Assembly (NCBI GenBank): GCA_019009955.1
Contig: CM032232.1
Span: forward strand, 138,446,001 to 138,510,000
Direction of reading: 5' to 3'
DNA length: 64,000 bases
DNA from: Riptortus pedestris
Taxonomy: Eukaryota > Arthropoda > Insecta > Hemiptera > Alydidae
A program made the position numbers and the translations under genes. This document shows, in pieces, positions 12,636 to 20,524 of the stretch. The notes beneath the pieces were generated by a model. It searched no databases. It was given only the letters and a program-made list of their open reading frames with translations, and was not told the DNA's origin. Numbering within the stretch: the first letter of the stretch is position 1; each line of letters begins with the position of its first letter.

Positions 12636-13395
12636 GTAACCTCTGTCTGTACATTGATTTTTTTCGCGAAATTTCACGATAACTTTTCGTTTCACATGTC
12701 ATAGACACCATAACTGCATTTTGTTTCTTTCGTGTATGTTTGTTTGTTTGTTTGTTTGTTTGTTTGTTTGTTACCTTTTCACGCATAAACGGCTGAACCG
12801 AATTTTATGAAACTTGGTATGTATACTACTACTGACCCAACTTAGACTTTAGACTATATTAATTTCCTCTGAGAACAACAGGAGTGGGGGTTATGAGGGT
12901 TGTTCCCAACTAGGGGAACAGTTAGTCCATGCTGCATCCTGGATAAACACTCGGGAAAAAAATTATTGTGCAAAAGCACCGATAATTGCATTACGAATCT
13001 GATAATTATATTTTCTTAAATTATTATTCTATTATTATGTTATAATAACTTAGATATAGATAACGTTTTATTCTAACAAGGTTTAGATATGTTTCTCCAG
13101 TAGAATAAAATTACATTTAATTTAAAGTCATCCTTTTTTCCCCATCCGAACTTTTTTTTTTAATTTATTTTTATTTTTGTATTTAATTTTTTTTTTCACA
13201 GGTGTCATAAGAAACGTTCATTAAACATAATCCAATAGAAATAAAAATTTTAAAAAACTTATAGAACCAAAATAAAAGGTTTTTAAGGTTGTGGGCTCGA
13301 GGAGCCCCCCCCCCCTTGGTAATCCATGCGACCTGGGAGAGGTCGGTAATACTAGGGTTAATAATTTAAGGAGAAGAGTGTTGATAGCTCTAATG

Positions 13396-13410
13396 CGAGA
13401 GCGGAAATAG
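13396..13410. repeat. Target-site duplication, left copy (LINE)
   Basis: CGAGAGCGGAAATAG is repeated exactly at 19761-19775. The two copies bracket the LINE, which shows that it inserted by target-primed reverse transcription and that both its ends are present. Confidence 0.9.
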
Positions 13411-13546
13411 GATAGGATTAGGGTTTATTGGGGCAATAAACTGCAAGGTTATTATGCCCTTCTTCTTACTCAACACCGTCATATAATATTTTATCATAAT
13501 TATTATAATTTATGTAGTTCACTCTGACTTTGTCCATTGCATCAGC

Positions 13547-13551
<5 letters not shown>

Positions 13552-13608
<57 letters not shown>

Positions 13609-13734
13609 TTTTTTTTTTACATCCGTGGATACTTATTTTTTTATTTATTATAACAATTTATATAATGTTATCTATATGATAAAAACACGTTAATATACAG
13701 TAATAAATAGATAACCAGCACTTTTTTATTTACC

Positions 13735-13793
<59 letters not shown>

Positions 13794-13948
13794 CTCCACA
13801 TCGTGCCTTACATGTTTATACTTTCTATATATGTTTATATCTATATATAATTAATAATTATTAATATGTGGCCAGACAAATCCACTTTCATGTACCTTAT
13901 ATAACATATCAAAACTTACTTCTAACGTAACATTTAATTATACAAAAA

Positions 13949-13993
<45 letters not shown>

Positions 13994-13995
13994 AA

Positions 13996-14030
<35 letters not shown>
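13552..14030. repeat. Opposed poly-T and poly-A tracts in the LINE 3' UTR
   Basis: On the plus strand there are T-runs at about 13552-13607 and 13739-13792, then an A-run at about 13951-14012 that leads into (TA)n to about 14035. In the LINE sense strand this is poly-T followed by two poly-A tracts, so the RNA could pair over a long A/U stem. Run lengths may be inaccurate in the assembly. Confidence 0.85.
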
Positions 14031-14035
<5 letters not shown>

Positions 14036-14090
14036 TAATAAATATGTATAATAATAATAATTGTTTAAATTTAAATTATAAATTACAATT

Positions 14091-17000
14091 TTAAATTTTA
14101 TTATATAAGTTTATGTCTTTTAATAAGTTTATTAATGCGCCTATGGATTTTCCTGAATCTTGTAGTGCTGCTGCTGCATTTCGTGGAACCCCATGCTTAG
14201 AAAAAAACTTATCTATGGTTGGGCACTCTTCAATAATGTGCTGAATGGTAAGTGGCACTTGGCACGACTCACACTTTGGATAAGCCTCTTTAGTCATCAG
14301 ATGTACATGGGTCAAATTAGTGTGTCCGATTCTCATCCTGGTGACTACTACTTCTTCTCGGCGACTTCCCCTCTCTGCAGTCCTCCATGGTTTGGTTGTA
14401 GCCTTAATTTTCCTCAGCTTGTTTGTTAGAGGCACTTCAGACCACATCGAGTCCCAGCTTTCTCGAACTCTGCGCTTCAGCCAAGATTTCACATCATTGA
14501 CTTCGTACAGTTGAATAGGTGGCTCATTCATTACTGCAGCCTCCTTGGCAGCCTTATCTGCTTTTTCATTCCCAACTACTCCAACGTGGGACGGAGTCCA
14601 TACAAATATTACTGTTTTTTTCAGAGTTTGTAATATGTCCAAATATTTGTAAATTTTGTTGAGTGTGATTCCGGATCTATGAGATTTTTTCATGCTGTGT
14701 AAGGCAGAAAGAGAATCGGTGCAAATTAGGATTTTGGTATTGTAGCTATTGATGGCCTGATATAGTGCCGCAGCAATGGCTTGTAATTCAGCACTATAAA
14801 TGGATGCGTATGGAGGTAATTTATACTTCATGGCAGTGCCCCTGTGAATTATAGCGCAGCCGACATTATCTTTGTTTTTGGAGCCGTCAGTGTATATCAC
14901 CTCGAAGTCGGCATATTTTTCCAAAATGCTGGCCATATTGGTTCTGACTAAGCTAATATCTGTATTCTGTAAACTTAAGTCTAATCTGGGAGGTATATGC
15001 ATCCATGAGGGTTTATCCTGGCTCAAGTCCGCTTCTTCTATAGTAATTTCATGAATTTCTCTTATGAGCCTTCTTTGTCTGATTCCTAGTGGGGCAGCGC
15101 GTCGTTGATTCTCATCGTATAGTATCATACGTGTAGGGTGAAAGAGGGTGTTATATGCAGGGTTTGAGGGCTGTATTTTCATCTTAGCGATGTATGAATT
15201 GATGACTTGTTGCCTTCTAAAAACTAATGGTGGGAATGAAGCTTCTGCGCAAAGGCTTACTATTGGACTGGTTTTGAAAGCTCCAGTCGCCAGTCTTATT
15301 CCTGAATGAAGGATAGTGTCGAGGAGTAAGAGGTGACTGGTTTTAGCTGATGAATATACTTGACAACCATAGTCCAACTTGGACTGGACCAGGCTCATGT
15401 ATACCATGGTCATCGCTTTGCGGTCTGCACCCCAGGAAGTCTTCGCTAGGACTTTCATTAAGTTGAGTCTCTTAAGGCATTCTGCTTTAACATACTTAAT
15501 GTGGGAAACCCAAGTTAATTTTGCGTCGAGGACTAAGCCTAAGAACTTGACTTCTTCTTCAAAAACTATTGCCTGCCCATTCAAGTTCAGCTGTGGCTTT
15601 TCACTCGGTGTCCTTTTGCGGGAAAACTGAAGACATTTGGTTTTGCTTGTGGAAAAATGGAGATTATTGTCTTCCGACCAAGCCTGGAGGTTGTTCAGCA
15701 AATGTTGCAATGTTCTCCTCATCCAGTCTTGGCATCTATACCTTAGAAAAACAGTGAGGTCATCCACATAAAGAAATGCCTTGACCTGTCTAGGAATTAC
15801 CTCCACTATAGAATTTATCCCGATCGCAAAAAGCGTGCAGCTCAGCACACTTCCCTGGGGAATGCCATTGAGCACCTCTTTGCGACTAGATAACGAATCT
15901 CCTACACGTACCCTAATATATCTTTTAGCCAAAAAGCTTTTCAAGAAACTGACCAATGTTCCTCTGAATCCCCACTCGTACAGGGCTTTTACAATGTTTT
16001 TTCGACTGATAGTGTCATAAGCCTTTTCAAAGTCGAAGAATATGCCTATGGCTTCTTTATTTTCGACAAAGGAATTTAATATCTCTTTTTCCATGTTCAC
16101 TAGCTGGTCTATTGTAGATCTCCCCTTTCTGAAGCCGCATTGACTTGGAGATAGGAGGTTGAATTTTTCGATCATCCATGTAAGTCGGTAATTCACCAGC
16201 TTTTCCAACAACTTCGATAGGCAGCTGGTCAGAGATATTGGCCTATAGCTATCGGGACAATATTTGTTTTTTCCTGGTTTGATGATGGGGATGATTATAG
16301 ATTCTCTCCAGGCTTGGGGATATGTTGATGATTCCCATATTTTGTTGAATAGGGCAAGTAGTACTGTTTTTGCTGGTTGGGGAAGTTTTTTGATCATTTG
16401 GTTATGTACTTCATCTGGTCCAGGAGTAGTTGGCTTTAAATCGTCTATTGCACATTGTAGTTCCCAAATTGTGAAAGGGGCATTGTAATTATATTGGAAT
16501 TGGCTTTCCTGATCTCCGACCTCTGTGTGTTCATCGTCATCAGAATGGATATTGGGATTATTTGGCGGAGCAACGTTGGAAATTTCGGTAAAATGGCTCA
16601 CAAAGCATTCTGCAATCGCTTGGGTGTCAGTGATTATTTCGTTTTGGATATTTAGAATCGGAATTTCTGTAGAGTGTTTCCCAACCACACTATGGATTTT
16701 CTGCCAAACTTGTTTTATTGGAGTACGCATGCTAATTGTATCAAGATATGCTATCCAGGAGTTCTTCTTTTTCAGTTTCACAAGGTTTCGGACTATGGCT
16801 TTGTGCTTTTTATACCTTATTAAGTTATTTTTTGTTGGATTCCGCTGGAATATATTTAGAGCCTTGTTCTTGAGTTTTATTGCTTGACGGCAGTCTTCAT
16901 CGAACCAAGGTGCGTAATTGGGTATAGGAAGCCCTTTTGTTTTGGGAATTGTTTCAAGAGCAGGCTGAATAATACAGTTTGTTATATGCTCAACCATTCC

Positions 17001-17765
17001 CTCGATATCATCTGGAGCATCCTGGATATTTATGTTGATTAAATTGCTGAACTCATCCCAGTTAGCTTTATCAATAATCCATCTAGGGTGCTTCTTGATT
17101 CTGGGAGCTTCCTCTTTAAATGTCAGCTTTGTCGGGAAGTGGTCACTTCCATGTTGGTCTTGACAAACCTCCCAGGTTAAGTGGTTGAATAACGTGGAGG
17201 AACAGAACGCCAAATCTATTGCTGTAGACGTTCCTGTTTTGGGGCAGATGTGAGTGATTTCACCATTGTTGAGGAGTAATGTTTCTGAAGAGTCTATTAT
17301 CCTTCTCAAAGTATTTCCTCTGGAGTTGGTTGTATATGGGTCCCAGGACTGATGGCATCCATTCATGTCACCCACGACGATGTACGGTGGGGGGAGCCTG
17401 TCAATTAGCTGCAGCATGGCTGACTCATTTATGGCTTCATTTGGTGGCAGGTAAATGTTACATATGGTAAACTCAAAACTGAGTTTGGCTCTTACAACAA
17501 CTGCCTGCAGAGGTGTTGCTATTGGTATTTCCTTTGAGAAAACATTATTCGCAACTGCGATAGCAACTCCTCCGTGTGCCCATTCTCCTTCTCCAATCTC
17601 TTTATCTTTTCTGTAAATCGTGAAACCTTTTATGTTTTGTGATATGCTGGATTTTAATTTTGTTTCTTGAAGGCATAGTATGAACGGGTTGATTTGTTTC
17701 AGTATAAGTTTCATTTCTTCTAGCTGAGTTCTAATTCCGCGGCAGTTCCAGGATATTATAGGCAT
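14091..17765 (-). CDS. LINE ORF2: AP endonuclease, reverse transcriptase, RNase H
   Basis: This 1224-aa polyprotein nicks target DNA and copies the element RNA into the nick. The AP-type endonuclease covers about residues 1-215: WNCRG (6-10), QETK with Glu34, GDMN (132-135), AIDLAF with Asp184, and SDH (207-209). The reverse transcriptase lies at about 480-760, with FDFEKAYD (Asp578), GIPQGSVLS (634-642) and the catalytic YVDD (666-669). RNase H lies at about 954-1080 with YTDGS (Asp960), SAELQA (Glu993), TDSLSA (Asp1017) and ADKAA (Asp1070), so the D-E-D-D set is complete. A C-terminal CX2CX7HX4C finger follows (CESCQVPLTIQHIIEEC). No stop or frameshift interrupts it. The start at MPIISWNCRG places the endonuclease motif directly at the N terminus, as is usual. 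All catalytic residues I can check are present. Confidence 0.95.
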   Translation of the reverse strand: MPIISWNCRGIRTQLEEMKLILKQINPFILCLQETKLKSSISQNIKGFTIYRKDKEIGEGEWAHGGVAIAVANNVFSKEIPIATPLQAVVVRAKLSFEFTICNIYLPPNEAINESAMLQLIDRLPPPYIVVGDMNGCHQSWDPYTTNSRGNTLRRIIDSSETLLLNNGEITHICPKTGTSTAIDLAFCSSTLFNHLTWEVCQDQHGSDHFPTKLTFKEEAPRIKKHPRWIIDKANWDEFSNLININIQDAPDDIEGMVEHITNCIIQPALETIPKTKGLPIPNYAPWFDEDCRQAIKLKNKALNIFQRNPTKNNLIRYKKHKAIVRNLVKLKKKNSWIAYLDTISMRTPIKQVWQKIHSVVGKHSTEIPILNIQNEIITDTQAIAECFVSHFTEISNVAPPNNPNIHSDDDEHTEVGDQESQFQYNYNAPFTIWELQCAIDDLKPTTPGPDEVHNQMIKKLPQPAKTVLLALFNKIWESSTYPQAWRESIIIPIIKPGKNKYCPDSYRPISLTSCLSKLLEKLVNYRLTWMIEKFNLLSPSQCGFRKGRSTIDQLVNMEKEILNSFVENKEAIGIFFDFEKAYDTISRKNIVKALYEWGFRGTLVSFLKSFLAKRYIRVRVGDSLSSRKEVLNGIPQGSVLSCTLFAIGINSIVEVIPRQVKAFLYVDDLTVFLRYRCQDWMRRTLQHLLNNLQAWSEDNNLHFSTSKTKCLQFSRKRTPSEKPQLNLNGQAIVFEEEVKFLGLVLDAKLTWVSHIKYVKAECLKRLNLMKVLAKTSWGADRKAMTMVYMSLVQSKLDYGCQVYSSAKTSHLLLLDTILHSGIRLATGAFKTSPIVSLCAEASFPPLVFRRQQVINSYIAKMKIQPSNPAYNTLFHPTRMILYDENQRRAAPLGIRQRRLIREIHEITIEEADLSQDKPSWMHIPPRLDLSLQNTDISLVRTNMASILEKYADFEVIYTDGSKNKDNVGCAIIHRGTAMKYKLPPYASIYSAELQAIAAALYQAINSYNTKILICTDSLSALHSMKKSHRSGITLNKIYKYLDILQTLKKTVIFVWTPSHVGVVGNEKADKAAKEAAVMNEPPIQLYEVNDVKSWLKRRVRESWDSMWSEVPLTNKLRKIKATTKPWRTAERGSRREEVVVTRMRIGHTNLTHVHLMTKEAYPKCESCQVPLTIQHIIEECPTIDKFFSKHGVPRNAAAALQDSGKSIGALINLLKDINLYNKI

Positions 17766-18217
17766 GGTGTATGTTGAAAAATGTATTTACCGTTCATTAT
17801 GATTCCTAATTACAATAATGATACATTTCTTTAAAATTAAAATATGTAAAGGTATACAGTTACAATCATTGAATATGTCTGTTTTATATTTATTTAAGGA
17901 GTAATGTGTATTTAAATATAGATGCGGACTTAGATTATAAACAGTATGGGTATGCTTTGTAATAGTAACCTGATGCATAGTAAACAGAGATGAAGTTTTT
18001 AATGATTTATTTCCTAAGTTGCTATGTGTATAATTTAGAGCAACTGAGTTTGTACAAGAATAATTTAGTAGGAAATTACTGGTTGTTGAACGTTTTGTAT
18101 TAAATATCTTATTAACTTTCACTCTATATCTAGTTTTAATATGAGTGAAAGTATAAATAAATTTTAGGTTTATTGTGATAGATGTGTTGAAAGGTACAGA
18201 AAACAGCATCATTGATT
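17766..18217 (-). other. Inter-ORF spacer of the LINE
   Basis: 452 AT-rich bases separate the ORF1 stop from the ORF2 start. A 141-aa open frame exists in it (17787-18212) but has biased composition and no motif. Long spacers are known in I-type elements, where ORF2 is thought to be translated by reinitiation or internal entry; that mechanism is inferred here, not shown. Confidence 0.6.
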
Positions 18218-19513
18218 TTAGGTAGTTTCCATTTCTCCGTCACTAAATTTATTTTCACTTTTAGAATTTTTATTTTTATGTTTTTTACGACTAGTCGAGT
18301 TGCGCCTGGGCAATGGCGGAACTTGACTTCCCTCACACTTCCTATCACCCGGAAGTATAGGTTCCGAGGAAGTGCTAGGGTTAGAAGTGATTGGGGAGGG
18401 AGAGGGGGTGGGAGGGGGAGGGAGGAGAGGGACGAGAGGGGGAGGGAGGAGAGGGACGAGAGGGGAAGAGCCACTAGGAAGGGGTAGGGAAGGTGAGGGG
18501 CCCTTCGTGAGTGGTGGGGATAATCCAGTACTAATGCTATCCTTTGGCAAACTAGGCCTTATCTCTACTGTGGAATTACTCTTGTTGCAAATAAACGAGT
18601 CAGTTTGGCAGCCTACTTCCATACATTTTTTTGCGTTTATTACAGCGTCGGAATATGACCTGTTAGCAGTGGTAGGTCTGTTTTCTTTATACATCTTCTT
18701 TGCAGCGAAATATGTTATTTTTTCTCTGAACTGAACACATTTAATTTCTCTTTCTTCTATAAATTTTGGGCACTTTATATCAAGACTGTGGTGTGAGCCC
18801 TTACAATTAACACAGTGGGGAACTATTGTGTCACATGGCATATCCCTGTGTTCTGGCTTTGCACAGAATGCGCATAAATAAGCATTTGAGCAGGAATCTG
18901 CAAAATGCCCCAATCTATAACATTTCCTGCACCTAATGGGGTTAGGGACGTACATTTTTATTCTGAGCTTATGAAAACCCACTTTAATACTTTCTGGGAG
19001 AGTTGGGAGTGAAAATGTAAGGATATATAAATGTGTTTTGTTTTCTATTCCTGCCCTTTTTGATATTATCCTCTTTACCTCTTTAACATGATCGTTTTTT
19101 AATTCTTCTAATATTTCACTTTCTTCTACCTGGTCTAAATCAGGACAAAATATGACCCCTTTACTGATGTTAAGTTTTTCATGGCTTTTCACAGTTACTG
19201 TAACACTCGGCCCGAAAGCTTTAAGGTTTAAAAGTTTGTCCGATTGTTGTTTAGATTTAGTTTCTACTAATAACGTGCCATTCCTTAGTTTTTTAATATT
19301 ATGGGGCTCCCCGCAATAATTAGTTATAGTTTTATAAATTAAAAAAGGCGAGATCGCTTTAAGATCTCCCTCATTGTCTCTTTCAATGAGCAGAAATTTG
19401 CTACTATTTATGGCTTTTTCTACATTTTCATTAATTTGGAGTTCATCTGATTTATTCCATGTTCTTTTGGGCCTTTTTCGATTAGGTGATCGAATATCAG
19501 GGGGTTTATTCAT
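18218..19513 (-). CDS. LINE ORF1: nucleic-acid-binding protein with three zinc knuckles
   Basis: This 431-aa protein should coat the element RNA and form the ribonucleoprotein that carries ORF2 to its target. The N terminus is basic (RKRPKRTW, residues 12-19). Residues about 35-190 form a probable RRM-like and multimerisation region of the kind seen in insect LINE ORF1 proteins. Three knuckles follow: CRKCYRLGHFADSC (195-208), CAFCAKPEHRDMPC (214-227) and a variant CVNCKGSHHSLDIKC (234-248). A Pro/Ser/Leu-rich tail contains a short tandem repeat (PLVPLLPPP twice), encoded by a 24-bp duplication near 18406-18460. The C terminus is lysine-rich. It is intact, and is the first ORF of the LINE. 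Confidence 0.9.
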   Translation of the reverse strand: MNKPPDIRSPNRKRPKRTWNKSDELQINENVEKAINSSKFLLIERDNEGDLKAISPFLIYKTITNYCGEPHNIKKLRNGTLLVETKSKQQSDKLLNLKAFGPSVTVTVKSHEKLNISKGVIFCPDLDQVEESEILEELKNDHVKEVKRIISKRAGIENKTHLYILTFSLPTLPESIKVGFHKLRIKMYVPNPIRCRKCYRLGHFADSCSNAYLCAFCAKPEHRDMPCDTIVPHCVNCKGSHHSLDIKCPKFIEEREIKCVQFREKITYFAAKKMYKENRPTTANRSYSDAVINAKKCMEVGCQTDSFICNKSNSTVEIRPSLPKDSISTGLSPPLTKGPSPSLPLPSGSSPLVPLLPPPLVPLLPPPPTPSPSPITSNPSTSSEPILPGDRKCEGSQVPPLPRRNSTSRKKHKNKNSKSENKFSDGEMETT

Positions 19514-19760
19514 TTTGAGGCTCCACTATGTGGACCTCCTCCCAGAGTAAATAAAAATAGAATAATAATAGTAATAATACGTATCGTTAGGAGAAAAAAA
19601 AAATAGAACGGAGAAATAAAAATGTAAATAATAAATAAAATAAAATAAAAAAGTAAAAGTTAATCTATTCTACAACTTAGCTTGGCCGGGCAGGAATATG
19701 CCCGGTTATAATCCTCAGCTATAGCTCCGATCCTATCAGGTCGGCTGCTCCTACTCGACT
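19514..19760 (-). promoter_or_regulatory. LINE 5' UTR, probable internal promoter region
   Basis: 247 bp lie between the element's 5' end (AGTCGAGTAGGAGCAG on the minus strand) and the ORF1 start. They include a 7-bp stem-loop, CCGGGCA..TGCCCGG, at 19686-19705. I-type elements use a promoter inside the 5' UTR; that function is inferred from the family and no specific box is claimed. Confidence 0.5.
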
Positions 19761-19775
19761 CGAGAGCGGAAATAG
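19761..19775. repeat. Target-site duplication, right copy (LINE)
   Basis: CGAGAGCGGAAATAG matches 13396-13410 exactly. The first three bases past it (ACG) differ from those inside the element. Confidence 0.9.
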
Positions 19776-20230
19776 ACGGAGGCTAATAGAGTTAATTGAG
19801 TTTACTAATTTCCTGTGAAATGCTGGGCATTACGGGAAGTGATTATCACTGAGATCTACTATTATGAATATAAACTTACGTGCTAAACTATGCTTAAACT
19901 ATATCTGCTCGGATTGGTTTTTGACAGGAAATAAGTTTCATTATAGAGGATATTTAATTGTAATAAATACTATCCATGATTATGGTTTGAAGTATTCAAA
20001 AAGGTGAGTTCTAAAGTGGCAAGGGATAGATTAGGAACACATTTTTATTTATTCTTCAAATATAAAATTTCTCATTTATAAGTCGCCTGCCTGACCCTCA
20101 CAGCAAAACAATGCGCGCCGACGGGAAGTGTAGTTGTAAACATTGAAGCCTTGCCGAAAGAAATACTATCATCATTCAGCCTTAAATGATTTCCCGAGCG
20201 AAGCCGGGTACCTTAGCTAGTATATATATA

Positions 20231-20457
20231 AAATTGTAACCTCTGTCTGTACATTGATTTTTTTCGCGAAATTTCACGATAACTTTTCGTTTCACATGTC
20301 ATAGACACCATATCTGCATTTTAGCAGATTTCCCTTAAGGGAAATCAGCTATTGAGGTTGTACTCATGACGGAATTTTCGACATTTTTCTTCAAATGTCC
20401 ATCGATCCTACCTAGTAGATGGCGAAAATGAGGTCCGTTCAAAACTGTATATATATA

Positions 20458-20524
<67 letters not shown>

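Larger units (their letters stand above)
13411..19760 (-). mobile_element. Full-length I-clade non-LTR retrotransposon (LINE)
   Basis: The 6.35-kb element has a 5' UTR of about 247 bp, ORF1, a spacer of 452 bp, ORF2 and a 3' UTR of about 680 bp. The 3' terminus on the minus strand reads CAATAAACCCTAATCCTATC, a short degenerate CCTAW-type tail instead of poly(A). Carrying RNase H after the reverse transcriptase, three CCHC knuckles in ORF1 and a long inter-ORF spacer places it with I-type elements; the Drosophila I factor has a comparable spacer. Both ORFs are open and the 15-bp target duplication is perfect, so insertion is recent and the copy may be active. Confidence 0.9.
12631..20220 (+). 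mobile_element. Helitron B copy 1, split by the full-length LINE
   Basis: It starts with AAATTGTAACCTCTGTCTG, continues through TTTTTCGCGAAATTTCACG and a (TTTG)n run (12738-12771), and is interrupted at 13410 by a LINE. It resumes at 19761 and ends in CCCGAGCGAAGCCGGG (hairpin), TACCTTAG and CTAG at 20217-20220. Without the LINE the element is about 1.24 kb. The two halves align with the minus-strand copy at 32547-34388 across the junction, which confirms the join. The 300-bp tandem units of other copies are missing here. Confidence 0.8.

Noticed and set aside
14193..17470. Many plus-strand frames opposite the LINE ORF2
   Set aside because: They are antisense shadows of a well-supported polyprotein with conserved catalytic motifs.
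17787..18212. 141-aa frame between LINE ORF1 and ORF2 as a third protein
   Set aside because: AT-driven composition, no motif, and I-type elements have a non-coding spacer of similar size here.
18372..18734. 120-aa plus-strand Gly-Arg-rich frame
   Set aside because: It is the complement of the Pro/Ser/Leu-rich tail of LINE ORF1.
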